From Edolisoma coerulescens (taxonomy: Eukaryota > Chordata > Aves > Passeriformes > Campephagidae): a DNA stretch of 64,000 bases. The notes beneath the pieces were generated by a model. That model was not told the origin of the DNA. It saw only the letters and a list, made by a program, of their open reading frames with translations, and searched no databases. Position 1 is the first letter of the stretch, and each line of letters begins with the position of its first letter. Location of the stretch: NCBI GenBank assembly GCA_013397115.1, contig VWZW01007674.1:1443934-1507933 (forward strand). Reading direction: 5' to 3'. Shown piece by piece: positions 47,301 to 56,300 of this stretch. A program made the position numbers and the translations under genes.

Positions 47301-49324
47301 CCACTTTATAAGAGTATATTTTATAAGCTAGTTTCTTTCTTTGGGGAAAAAAAAAAAAAGCCATTGCAAATTAACAAGAACAGAAGTTGTTCATACCTTT
47401 ACAGACTATTACAAAACACAGCCTGTCCAATTGAGTGTATGTGGTGCTTCAATGATTGCTTTAACCTCTTAGCAAAATCCTCTTTAGCCCAGTATTACTA
47501 CTTCATATTCATTTGACTTCATAACGGCTTGCATCAAAAAAAACCCAGATAGCTTTGGTTTTGAAGTTTACGTTGTATTTTAAGTCTTACATGGTCTCCA
47601 GCTTGTGGCTGCTACATGAATAAAAAGTACGGAGCTTCCATATTCATGACTGACTTAAAGAAATGTCTTTGGGATTAAGACCCTGGTCTGAACCTTTCCA
47701 ATAACAAAGGCTTGATCTGTGCCTGCACAGTTGTATAAGACAAGTCTGAGGTTACGTTGTGCATTTCTTTTGTTTTGGTGCTTTCTAAATGTCACTTGCA
47801 GTCTGTCTGCTGCAGGGTGCTGGCTTCCCTCTGCAGAAATAGGGGAAATCCCATCCCATTTTACACGACTGAGTTGGGGCTGCATTTAACTCATTCACAC
47901 ACTTTTCCAGAGGCTGATGCAGCGGTGGTGATAATGAAGGAATGACAGGGCACAAATGCACAGGGCACAACAGATGGGGAACTCATCTTGGTCCCTCCAC
48001 ATTGCTCATGTTGTTGTGACAGCAGCACGTGGCCTTCCTCCATGTCTGTAAGAGCCACTCACAAGAGCTCCTGGTCTTTTGCTATTCAGTTACACTCCTG
48101 TGGTCAGTTTTATCTATCACCACTGACTTTGCCACCAAAGCACAGATTTGGGTGCAGGGGAAGTATGGCAAATATAAAAGAGGTGGCCAAAAACTGCCAG
48201 AGAGAAGGAGCTGTGGAGGCTCCTCAGTACAACACGCACACTGTCAGACGGGATGGCAGGGGCCAAGGCAGTGTCCCAGGGGCTTCCTTGCTGCAGGGGA
48301 GCAGCTGCCCAGCAGATATGACAGGGAAAGAGTGTAACTCCTCCTGCAGAAAGAGGGGGAATCAACTGGGAAATTAGGTATTAGTCCTCTGCCAGTGAGA
48401 GAGACAGGGAAAAAAAAAGATGAAAAAGAAGAGGAAGGCTGGCTGGGGAATACCCACAAGATAGGAAAATGAATGGGATTAGTAGCCAAGAGTGGGTCTT
48501 CACAGTGATTAGAATACCCACATTCATGGTAAGTGGGATAAGCAATGCAGGGAACAACTGACTAAAAGCATGTTTCAGACCATAACCTGTCCTTTTATCT
48601 TCACACATGAGAAAAATGGCAGAATACTAAAATAAAGGTTTAAGTGAAACAAGGTAGTGTTAAAAAAATTATGCCTCAGCAAACCCAGTAACTTGTTGGA
48701 GAATGAGGAGAGTTTTTCTTTGGTACTTTCAGACAAGAAAATCCCAGGCAAACCATACAAAAAGAAAATTAAATTCCCCATGTCTCTTTCTATATATTTC
48801 ATTCCATCTCTTTTGTTGTTGTTCTTTCATTCTGCTTTATTGTATTTTAGTCATTATATACACATTGTCTAAGCTTTCACAGCCCTAGCTAGTTATCTCC
48901 CAGGAGAGCTCTAAGGAAATATATTTCCAGTTTATTCTGCCTGCTTCCCCAACACACAATTTCTGCAAAAATATAAGCTCAGGGTGGATACTTCAATTTA
49001 CAGAAAAAGTCACTCGGCAAACATGTTACTTACACGTGGTCTTTTCCATTCAAACTTGACGGGGCTTTTCTGGCTGTAGAAAAGGGAGGACTCATTTGGT
49101 GGGAAATCAGGATCTTCATAGAGAATGTTTTTCTCCAGGCACTTCCTGTGAAGCTCTTCATAGGTCTTCTCCTTTATGCTGATAATGGGCTGATTGCGAC
49201 TTATAATGGCAGAATAAATCCCCCCTGTGCCCCCTCCTGCCCCCTCCGTAGTGCCAACAGTGGTGCTGGGGACTGACCCAGCAGCTGTTTGCTGAGCCAC
49301 CGCTGCATTTACGGCTGACGGCAT
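23303..49324 (-). CDS. CAPN3: CAPN3, calpain-3 (complete, 24 coding exons)
   Basis: Exons from 5' to 3': 49034-49324, 43247-43316, 42654-42772, 41909-42042, 41353-41521, 40632-40772, 38172-38255, 37715-37800, 36951-37028, 36330-36490, 35612-35781, 34969-34980, 33598-33806, 33040-33076, 32017-32031, 30701-30802, 29275-29352, 28540-28597, 27893-27957, 26794-26862, 26144-26222, 24498-24614, 23968-24026, 23303-23329. They total 2430 nt (809 codons plus stop; human 821), and most exon lengths equal the human ones. Product: Ca2+-dependent cysteine protease of skeletal muscle that binds titin and maintains sarcomeres; human loss causes limb-girdle muscular dystrophy R1. Layout: NS leader, CysPc with the IS1 insert, beta-sandwich domain, IS2 linker, penta-EF-hand. 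Catalytic Cys123, His327 and Asn351 are all present, but the residue before Cys123 is Asn where calpains normally have Asp. Start chosen at MPSAV by alignment with human MPTVI; no upstream in-frame ATG was seen. Confidence 0.97.
23968..24026 (-). CDS. CAPN3: CAPN3 exon 23
   Basis: 59 nt, same as human. Encodes AFHAFDKDGDGIIKLNVLE, the last EF-hand, used for dimerisation in calpains. Confidence 0.96.
24330..24441 (+). mobile_element. CR1 LINE 3'-end fragment
   Basis: Plus-orientation wording 'gtgtccctgcccatggcagg' then 'ggttggaaccagatcatcc' and 'ccaagctgttctgtgg' is a CR1 3' end. Lies in CAPN3 intron 22, antisense to the gene. Confidence 0.85.
24498..24614 (-). CDS. CAPN3: CAPN3 exon 22
   Basis: 117 nt, same as human. 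Encodes FRLNNQLYDIITMRYADKNM and NIDFDSFICCFVRLDAMF, EF-hand 4. Confidence 0.96.
26144..26222 (-). CDS. CAPN3: CAPN3 exon 21 (EF-hand 3 loop)
   Basis: 79 nt, same as human. Encodes KIFKRYDTDHSGTINSYEMR NAVKDA; the loop DTDHSGTINSYE has the expected ligands. Confidence 0.96.
26794..26862 (-). CDS. CAPN3: CAPN3 exon 20 (EF-hand 2 loop)
   Basis: 69 nt. Encodes TDGSGKINFDEFRHLWDKIK SWQ. With the preceding Asp it makes a canonical Ca2+-binding loop (DTDGSGKINFDE). Confidence 0.96.
27814..27830. repeat. Short (TG)n microsatellite
   Basis: About eight TG units in CAPN3 intron 19. Confidence 0.85.
27893..27957 (-). CDS. CAPN3: CAPN3 exon 19
   Basis: 65 nt, same as human. Encodes KDLRSEGFELESCRSMIALM D, leading into EF-hand 2. 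Confidence 0.96.
28540..28597 (-). CDS. CAPN3: CAPN3 exon 18 (EF-hand 1)
   Basis: 58 nt, same as human. Encodes DMEINAEELRNVLNNVVKK in the first EF-hand. Confidence 0.95.
29275..29352 (-). CDS. CAPN3: CAPN3 exon 17
   Basis: 78 nt. Encodes RSSTKAYEESEEQKQFRNIF RQIAGD. The EESEEQKQFRN part is the start of the penta-EF-hand domain, as in human. Confidence 0.95.
29671..29761 (-). mobile_element. CR1 LINE 3'-end fragment
   Basis: Plus-strand wording 'atggttttagttggaag' and 'ccccctgccatgggcagg' matches a reversed CR1 3' end. It holds an 11-bp inverted repeat at 29707-29736. Lies in CAPN3 intron 16. Confidence 0.8.
30701..30802 (-). CDS. CAPN3: CAPN3 exon 16 (IS2 region)
   Basis: 102 nt; human 114. 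Acceptor ttcttctag. Encodes PIIFVSDRANSNKELTADEN AGKDGEKTQADEKK. The first 15 residues are identical to human; the rest is diverged. The donor gtttct is weak but is the one that keeps frame into exon 17. Confidence 0.92.
31099..31212. repeat. G/T-rich (A/C-rich on the transcript) low-complexity tract
   Basis: About 110 bp of almost only G and T on plus, within CAPN3 intron 15, roughly 300 nt upstream of exon 16. On the CAPN3 transcript it reads as repeated CA- and A-rich runs. Open stretches through it on both strands are artefacts of composition. Confidence 0.85.
32017..32031 (-). CDS. CAPN3: CAPN3 exon 15 (15-nt lysine-rich microexon)
   Basis: AAGAAAAAGGGCAAG (KKKGK), with cacacag acceptor and gtaggt donor. 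Human exon 15 is 18 nt (KKKKTK), so this copy is one codon shorter. It carries the NLS-like basic run of the IS2 region. Confidence 0.88.
33040..33076 (-). CDS. CAPN3: CAPN3 exon 14
   Basis: 37 nt, same as human. Encodes EVENMIEAERPL (human EVENTISVDRPV), start of the IS2 linker. Confidence 0.92.
33598..33806 (-). CDS. CAPN3: CAPN3 exon 13
   Basis: 209 nt, same as human. Encodes [20 protein letters not shown] and YDPHQEGEFILRVFSEKR, end of the beta-sandwich domain. Confidence 0.97.
34969..34980 (-). CDS. CAPN3: CAPN3 exon 12 (12-nt microexon)
   Basis: GTGCCCAAAGAG (Val-Pro-Lys-Glu), flanked by a ctaag acceptor and a gtatgc donor on the minus strand. Same length and peptide as human exon 12 (VPKE). 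Frame is phase 0 on both sides. Confidence 0.92.
35612..35781 (-). CDS. CAPN3: CAPN3 exon 11
   Basis: 170 nt, same as human. Encodes DTFWTNPQYRLKLLEEDDD, the acidic loop of the beta-sandwich domain, then VICSFLVALMQKNRRKERK. Confidence 0.97.
36330..36490 (-). CDS. CAPN3: CAPN3 exon 10
   Basis: 161 nt, same as human. Encodes MSFQDFMRYFTKLEMCNLT and [20 protein letters not shown], leading into the calpain beta-sandwich domain. Confidence 0.97.
36951..37028 (-). CDS. CAPN3: CAPN3 exon 9
   Basis: 78 nt, same as human. Encodes SEEWNSVNEAEKIRLQHKVV EDGEF, end of protease subdomain PC2. The first half is diverged from human (WKDWSFVDKDEK). Confidence 0.94.
37715..37800 (-). CDS. CAPN3: CAPN3 exon 8 (catalytic asparagine)
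   Basis: 86 nt, same as human. Encodes TVFKGEKIRLVRLRNPWGQ and VEWNGAWSD; the Asn in RNPWG is catalytic Asn351. Of two AG acceptors 4 nt apart, only the upstream one keeps frame. Confidence 0.95.
38101..38255. other. CpG-dense patch over CAPN3 exon 7
   Basis: About two dozen CpG dinucleotides counted by eye in about 150 bp, in an otherwise CpG-poor region. It covers exon 7 and the first part of intron 7. Confidence 0.85.
38172..38255 (-). CDS. CAPN3: CAPN3 exon 7 (catalytic histidine)
   Basis: 84 nt, same as human. Encodes TIAPMQYETRMSCGLVKGHA YSVTAVEE; the His in GHAYSVT is catalytic His327. Nearly every third codon position is G or C, unlike the other exons. Confidence 0.96.
38256..40631 (-). 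other. CAPN3: CAPN3 intron 6 (2.4 kb)
   Basis: No exon, repeat or RNA gene recognised. Sequence next to exon 7 on the other side (38100-38171) is very GC-rich, while this intron is AT-rich except for its first few tens of bases. Confidence 0.65.
40632..40772 (-). CDS. CAPN3: CAPN3 exon 6 (IS1 insertion)
   Basis: 141 nt, one codon shorter than human. Encodes the calpain-3-specific IS1 loop: DDLGFSYGSAPRSNIGELIA and RMVKNQENAQMTQPTVDYQG. IS1 is the autolytic insert. The Tyr beside the human autolysis point (TYG) is kept here as SYG. Confidence 0.95.
41353..41521 (-). CDS. CAPN3: CAPN3 exon 5
   Basis: 169 nt, same as human. Encodes [20 protein letters not shown] and ends GSLMASSID, where human has GSLMGCSID. 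Confidence 0.97.
41909..42042 (-). CDS. CAPN3: CAPN3 exon 4
   Basis: 134 nt, same as human. Encodes [20 protein letters not shown] and NEFWSALLEKAYA in protease subdomain PC1; ends two bases into a Lys codon. Confidence 0.97.
42654..42772 (-). CDS. CAPN3: CAPN3 exon 3 (catalytic cysteine)
   Basis: 119 nt, same as human. Encodes NCWFLAAIACLTLNKKLLC and VIPHDQSFIQNYAGIFHFQ. The catalytic Cys codon is 42765-42767. The preceding codon 42768-42770 is AAC (Asn), where other calpains have Asp (GDCW). Confidence 0.96.
43247..43316 (-). CDS. CAPN3: CAPN3 exon 2
   Basis: 70 nt, same as human. Encodes [20 protein letters not shown], then GEL and the first base of Gly121, leading into the active-site segment. 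Confidence 0.96.
43317..49033 (-). other. CAPN3: CAPN3 intron 1 (5.7 kb)
   Basis: Longest intron in the window. It contains a 226-codon open stretch on the minus strand (43884-44564) that resembles nothing known to me and is not flanked by convincing splice sites. Mammalian CAPN3 uses alternative first exons in lens and other tissues; I could not identify a counterpart here. Confidence 0.7.
49034..49324 (-). CDS. CAPN3: CAPN3 exon 1 (start codon, NS region)
   Basis: ATG at 49322-49324, donor gtaagt. Codes residues 1-97: an Ala/Thr/Gly-rich calpain-3-specific leader (NS region) diverged from human, then GIYSAIISRNQPIISIKEK and LFYSQKSPVKFEWKRPR, which match human. Six codons shorter than human exon 1; the difference lies in the low-complexity leader. 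The calpain-3-specific leader identifies the gene as CAPN3 rather than CAPN1 or CAPN2. Confidence 0.95.
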
Positions 49325-49647
49325 GGGAATCAGGCTTACAGCAAAGGCTGAAAAACAGCAGGATCTTGCAAACTGGAAGGAAATTTCAGAGAAGAGGAAG
49401 TTGCTGTGCAAACCGCCTTTTCTGTCCGTTGAAAGTCTTCTAGTCAAATTTGCAAGCCAGAAAATTCCATGTGGTTTTGCATCCTCTCAAAGGACAGTAT
49501 TTTGTCATCAGAAATTGGAATTTGTTCCTTGATGTGGGACAAGATGATCAGTTGGCTCACTCCCGTGTCTGAGTTGTATCTATAGCATGCGTGTGTGCTG
49601 TCCTGTGCGTGTAAGCGTCCAGAAGGGACAAGCTTTAACCGTGAAAT

Positions 49648-49657
49648 CTAAAAATAA
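49648..49657. promoter_or_regulatory. MEF2-like site upstream of CAPN3
   Basis: ctaaaaataa fits the MEF2 consensus YTAWWWWTAR. It lies 324 nt upstream of the CAPN3 start codon. Muscle expression of CAPN3 makes it plausible; function is inferred. Confidence 0.45.
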
Positions 49658-49957
49658 CTACAGGCAAAGAGGGAAAATGAGAGGGAGGGCATTAGTGAGA
49701 TGGTGTCAGTCTTCTGTGCAGCTTGTGCCGAGGCCAGGCATGTTCCTGGGACGGGCTCTGTGTATGGGCTGACTTGCGGTGCAAGCAGTTCACCTTTTCC
49801 TTAAGGAGAGAGAACAGTGAAACTGGAAGCTAAACTCCTGCTGGCTTGAGAACCTTACGTGCAAAGTTCTGGCAGGCAGTGGTCCTGACATTACTGAAGG
49901 AACTGTTGTACTTGACTTGTTTTTACCCTTTGTGGCACAAAAGATACAGACAAATTT

Positions 49958-49967
49958 TTATTATTAG
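49958..49967 (-). promoter_or_regulatory. Second MEF2-like site upstream of CAPN3
   Basis: ctaataataa on the minus strand fits YTAWWWWTAR, about 630 nt upstream of the CAPN3 start codon. Confidence 0.4.
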
Positions 49968-52900
49968 AGAAGATTATCAGGAGACACTTCTAATGGTGAA
50001 AAAGGTGCTAATTTGATTCTACTGAGGTCAGGTGAATACCTGCCAGCTGCGTTTGGTTCCTCTGGAGAGCAGCTTGGCAACACTAAGATTCACCTGGTAA
50101 TAGCTAGCTCCCATGAAAAAGGCAATTTTTTGTGTAGGGGCTGAAACGTTTATAAAGAGCCTAGCGTGGAAACTGGGCCACTTGACACTACGTTGCAGAA
50201 CAGCTTGGCAGAGCCACATGTCACTCTTTGCAGGATATACAAGTAGTGAGATGCAAGGGCCTTTCACTGCACAGTTTCAGCAAAAATGCTCATTTTGCAG
50301 CCTGTGCATATCTTTTTTTCTTTCATATTCTCCCTTTTTGCCCAGTATAACAATACATCTCTTACATCTCATATACAGAGCTCTGTTCCTGGAAGAATTG
50401 TCAATAGTAGGGGTGTGACATTTTGACAAACTCTTTGTGGGCTGCGGGGGAGGATCAAGCGAATGATCAGCAGTGGGTTTTGTTTGTTTTTATTTCTGTT
50501 GGGATGGTCAGCAAGTGCCAGGGTATGACCTGCTGCTACTGCTATAGCTAATGGAGCAGCCAGTGCCTGCATATGGAACGGAAGGTGGACATGCACTTCT
50601 CACTTCTGAGCCAATGCTGAGGAGTTACACCTGTTTAAAATACAATTTCTCCTTTTCTTATTTCTTACTGGACAGATGGGTTTGTTATGTAGGGGTTTTT
50701 TTTTAACAGGAGTTGCTAGTAAAAGACAAATGGTGTCTTTAAATAAACACAATTTTCCATAGAGGAGAATGGATGTGCCATCTAATACAAACAACAAAAT
50801 AAATTCTCAGGAATTAAATCCCACAGGCAATGGCATTTACTGCAAGCAGAAGTACCCAAATAGCTGACCTGTTCAGACAGAGTAACAATGAACTAATCTT
50901 TAGTGAACTAATCTAAAATGTTAATATTGCTATTTAATTTGTATGAAGTTTTCTCTCCAGTTGTTTTCACTTATTGAATTCAATTATTTCTTTTGTAAAG
51001 ATATCCTAAAAATTTATTTCTTCACTTATGGCATAAATATGTGGACAAGTATGTGAGTTACTACAAACAGCAATGTAAATCATATTATTTGAAATTTATT
51101 TTCTCAGATCTAAAGACACAACTGCTAGGATTTTCAGCAACTAATTCCTACTGAAATCCATAGAAGTTAGGAACTTCATACCACTGAAAATTTGACCCGT
51201 GAGTACTTACCAAGGGCCAGAGAATAAAAGCAAGTTATTCACTTTAACCAGATACCCTTGGAAGAATACTCACTAGTGACTCTTAACAGTAGGTTGGAAG
51301 GAATAAGACATGTAACTTGCTTCATTATCACTTTATTTCACTTTCCAACTTGAGAAATAGCAGTAAAAATATTTCATTAAATTGCCCCAGATAATAACTA
51401 TATCCTGTCAGACGCATTGCTATGCTTAAACATAGTAAGAAATCATCAATCAAAGCATAGAAGGTGATAGAAAAGTAGGGTCTGTCTCTCTTTTCACAAA
51501 TGTAGAAGATCTATTTGCTGCTGTTCTACCTGGATTAACATGTCTGCATTAAGCACAACAGTATTCGTGCTGCCAGTTCCTGGAGTGGAGGCTCACACTG
51601 TCTCCTGGAAGGTGCTGACATACAGCTCTGCAGAATAAAAAAGGAGGAACCTAAGAGTCTGGTGGGGAACAAACTACACTTGAGTAGTCAAGAGCAGAGT
51701 ACTCACAGTTTGCTCTCACACTTGCTATTCCCAGAAATCTGCCCTGCAGAGGACAAACAGTAGCAGGTGGGAATGTCTGACTAAGCTCAGGGGGAGATTA
51801 GTGACATTACGTTACCTTTAGCTGGCAAAAATGGTGACCATCCTTCTCGGTTTCCTACGAGTTAATTTATTGATGTTTTCAGAAAATACTTCATTATCTT
51901 ATTGTAAGAAATTAAGTGAACTAGAAATCCAGAAGAACCAGAAACCCAACTGATGGCATATTCAGGTTTGATTCAAAGCAGAACTGGTTTTAAAATAATA
52001 CAGCTGACAAGTGTAGCAAATGGAAAGGGTAAACAAATTGTGGAGCACTGGCAGCCTGTGAAAAGAGGTGCCTAATACAGAAAGGCCTGAGGGAACAGGC
52101 AGGATGTAGTGGATCTGGGACTCAAAATGTCTCTGCTTTGCAAGGGAAGCAAGCATGAGGACACACCGGTTCTGTTTGCAGAGATGGTGGGAAAAGGAGG
52201 CAAGGGAACATTAGGCTGAGTTGTAACAGAATGGAGGAATAAGCATGAAGTGGGATGCCTAAATGCAGAATTAATTCCATTAAAATTAAAATTTGCTTCA
52301 TAAATGCCTTGCTCAAATCTCAGCTAGATACTAAAAAGTGACATTACTAAAACTTGTGTAAGGGAAGCCAAACCTTGGCAGGACTTGGAAGATGTGGAAA
52401 AGCATAGCTCCTTCACTGGGCTGGCTTTAATCAATGACGTTCAATGATCAATGCCAATTCTTTCCCAACAGAAATTTTTTAAGTAGTACTTGCAGATGAA
52501 AGGGACCAATAACATGGAAAATGTTTCTGTGCGAGTGCAGCTGCTATCCTAAGCCTGTACTGCACCTACAAGGACCTGTGCCTTATTGAAATCCAAGTTT
52601 CAAAGCTGGCTGTTGGAGAGCCTTCTGCACTGCCACATTACTGTCTTCTACTTTTGCTCAACTGACTGGCACAAACCTCACCTCCAGTGCCTGAGCTGTT
52701 TGGCGAGCCTACTGTTTACTTTCCTGTGCAGACCAGCTAATTTTGCATTGTCATAAGGACTGGAAAGCAGAAGTATCTGTGATCACACTGGGTGGCTCCT
52801 GTGTTTGTTCTCAGAAGGCAGCTGGCAGGCAGAACTCTGGTGATAACCCGTGTCTGTCACATCTGCTGACGCTGCTTGTTGAACTGGCCCAGATCTCCTC

Positions 52901-53286
52901 AAGTGCTCCAGTCTCCGAACAGTGGGACTTTCAAATACTTCTATTAAGGCCCATGCCAACAAGCCACAATCTCACCCCATCAATTCATGATTTTCATGAA
53001 GGCAGAACTGAAGCTTAATGCCTAACTGAAGCTAGCCTAATGCAAATAGTATTTCTTATTTCCCCAAAGATACAATCCTAGTGCTATTACTTTTGCTGAA
53101 CAGAAAAGTTATCCAAGTTCAAATTAGTGCTTTAGAAGAAAAATTGTAAGAAATGTTAGTTTGGGTGTGTTGGTGGAAAATATGTTTGTTGATTTGATTG
53201 GATTCAAGTGAACATCTGAAGTCCTCCCAGTTTATTTCTCCTCAGCGTCTCAATGAATGGCTTCTTTGAAGAAGTTGCATCTCCTT

Positions 53287-53396
53287 TCAGCTGATACAGA
53301 TCTCCCAGTCAGCATCAACACTCAGGGCTAAGTTTTCCAGTGTCATCGCAGAGGTCTTCATATCATATGTGAAAACCACTTCTTTTTTTTTCCCAT
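53287..53396 (-). CDS. GANC: GANC last coding exon
   Basis: 110 nt. Encodes GKKKEVVFTYDMKTSAMTLE NLALSVDADWEICIS, then TGA. Acceptor cctgttcag. The exon starts with a run of nine A, a possible slippage spot in sequencing or replication. Confidence 0.92.
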
Positions 53397-56300
53397 CTGA
53401 ACAGGACAAGAGAGTTTTCTATTTAATTTAAGAAGAATCCTTCTGAACACAGTTACACGTTCTACAGTTTTTAGTTCTGACTGTCCCTGCCGCTGGCAGA
53501 AAGGATTGATTAAAAAAGAAATAGAAGTCAAATCTACCCAGCAAACACATAAGAATGCAGTGGAATAAGAAAGTAACTTTTTTTTTTCTGATCTTTCAAA
53601 CTACAGTACATCAAACTATGGAAGTACTCAAGGATTTTTCTGAAAAAAATAACCCTGTTTTTTGCACAGGTTTTCCTCCAAGCACCCTTGACAGATGGAG
53701 GCAGAAAGTCCATTTCCCCATGACTCTCAAAGTGAAGGGACATGCTTGGAAAGCAATCAGAAATCATAAGCCCTTTCTGTAGATGCTACTGCCTATCCAT
53801 ACAGGATCCCTCGCAACTTCTAGAGATCCCCATATAGTCAGGAACTCCAGAGCTTTTGGATCAGCATGAAAATGGAAGAGTAAATCTGGGTTTCCCTGCA
53901 AGTTTCCTGTTCTAGAGCAGGCAGGTTGACAGACCTGAGCAAATGGGCCTTCATTTGAAGTGCCACCTCTGCTCATGTTTTGTGCAGGACAACATTGTCT
54001 GAACTTGTTCATTCCAAACCTCTTTTACTGACATATTTATCACCTTACAAAGCCAGTGTTCTTCAGTTCTGCATGAAGTATCAATGGTGAATAGCTGCTG
54101 GCTCCCTTCACTAAATTCTGTCCTTGATATCAAAGAAGTAGCAAAGAAAACTAAACAGAGGCTTTCTATGCTGTAACACTTCCTTTACAGACCTGTCAGT
54201 TTGACGCCTCTAGTGAATGGCAGCAGAGCAACAGAATTTCAAAAAATTGTAGTAAAATAGAGGTCAACTCATTACCCTTGGAACTGGCTGTCACAAAAGT
54301 GGGTTGCTTTCCAAATCCCAGAACTATCACCCGTTCAACTACACATGTACTGTGGTATTGTCCGCTTTCATCTACGCAGCTGAAAAAAGAAAATTATTTC
54401 ATACACATTAATTTCTTTCCATCAGTATAAGTTCAGTATCACACAAATATTATTACTTCAGTCTCATCTTGAAAGCTCCCTATACTGGTTTCCTTTCCTC
54501 TATTAACTTTTCACTTAAAAACAAGTAAAACTTTCTCCCCTTGTCAGCTAATTTTTCACTGCATATCAGATTTCACAGTCAGAAGAAAAACAGTTTGAGA
54601 AGCTATTTTATGGAAAAAAGCATGGCTTTGACAACAAAAAAAGTTCTGGATTTTCAGAAAACAGTAGTTAAAACTCATAAATATAAATGTAATTTTAACA
54701 TTTTTTTCAAGTAAGATATTTCAATCTGAGACAGAATTATGTTTAATTTCATAAGTAATTTAATTTTCATTTAAAAGCTCTATAAAACCTCAAACCAAAA
54801 TGAAACTTTTTTTTGTAATGAACAGAATATTACATCATTCATCTCAAAATGACTTTTTTTTCCAGCTTCTAGATTTGCTAGCAATTTAGCACTATTTTCC
54901 TTTCCCATCCTGAATTTTTAAGCTTTTCAGATTTTATATTCCAGATGAAGAGATTTGAAGTATACTTTTAACCACATTATACAAGCTAAACTAGTTTTGC
55001 TCTGTATTAAATTTTGTAGCATTAGGACCACCTCCTGCATATTTTTGAACCTTGAAGGACTAAAAACCACCTGTAGAATCACCATTTATGCACTACACAG
55101 CCCTATGTGAAACACACCTCAATAATAGAAGTGTTACAGTGACATATTTGGCATCTCTTTCCTTACAAGCAGCTGGATCTTTTTGGCTTTTAGGTTTTGT
55201 CACTGAGCCTTTGCAGGTGGTACCCCTTGTGCCTCCTTTCAAGTGCTTCTCTTCATGCTAATATATATGGTGAATTTTTTGATTACTTTGGAAGACTACA
55301 GTGGTGTGGTTTTGGTTCCCAAACAGAAGCACTGAACATCTCAGGTTGGAAGGGACACATAAGAATCAAGCCCAACTCCCTGCTCCTTGTAGGACTACCT
55401 AAAACTAAATCATATGACAAGAGCATTGTCCAGATGTGCTTTGAACTAGGAAAGGCTTGATGCCTTGACTACTTCCCTGGGGAACATGTTCCAGTGACTG
55501 ACCACCCTCTCAGCGAAGATTCTGTTAGGTAATACAAACACTCAAGGTGTTGCCTACTTGCAAATCTCCCGGTTTATCTTTTTTGTCTCTCTGATAGGCT
55601 TTACTCTTTCTAATGACTTTCCTTATACTTGTGTCAATCTGCAAAATCTTGAGTTTGACTAGACTGAAACAATATGAGGCAACTCAGTATTTCATATGTT
55701 ACTGCCCTCAGACCTATGTAGAACACTGTTTACTTCTGCAGTTTTATGACAGATTCCGCACACTCTAGGACTTCACTAAGCAATAGATGAGACTGATACT
55801 GCTACATTTGTAAGAAGGCCTCATGAACTACAACAGGCATTTCCAGTGACAGTGTGTTGGTGGCTTTTGTCCATAATTGCTGTTACCTAGAAGAGAGAAT
55901 GTTCTTGTGGAAAGTGAATTTCCGATACAGGAACTGCTTCTTGTGGAGATATTGGAATGAATGCCCATCATCTACGTAGAGCTCACCTATGGCACAGGCC
56001 TGTGAAACACACCAGAGAGAGCACAAATTAACAGCAGCATCTAGTGTTGAATGATGAAACTAAAATGTCTCACTATATGTTACGCTTCATATTGAAGGTG
56101 TGTGTTTACTTTTCTTTAGCAACTTGTATCCCTGGAAGGCTCAGGCAATCCAGCTCTGAGACTGCTGGACATCCTGGTTTTGTAAATTGATGCAGGTGCT
56201 ATGTGTCACCTCTTCATTAGCAAAGACAGTTGTAGCAAGTTCCCTCTCTGTGCCCCAAGAGGAAGTTTGTGGCCTGCTCATTCTCTGTTCCTTCCTCCAA

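Larger units (their letters stand above)
49325..53286. other. GANC-CAPN3 intergenic region (GANC 3' UTR, CAPN3 5' UTR and promoter)
   Basis: About 4 kb with no exon or repeat recognised. The left part should hold the CAPN3 5' UTR and promoter (minus strand). A palindromic TTTATAAA lies at 50149-50156 and MEF2-like sites at 49648-49657 and 49958-49967; no TSS can be fixed from sequence. The right part should hold the GANC 3' UTR, with minus-strand AATAAA at 53231-53236 and 51866-51871. Confidence 0.55.

Noticed and set aside
47988..48377. 129-codon plus-strand open frame, with overlapping frames on minus
   Set aside because: It lies in CAPN3 intron 1, lacks recognisable domains and shows overlapping frames on both strands, as expected by chance in GC-richer DNA.
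49325..49447. Longer N-terminus for CAPN3
   Set aside because: The frame stays open upstream of 49324, but no in-frame ATG was seen there and the peptide does not resemble calpain; the MPSAV start matches human.
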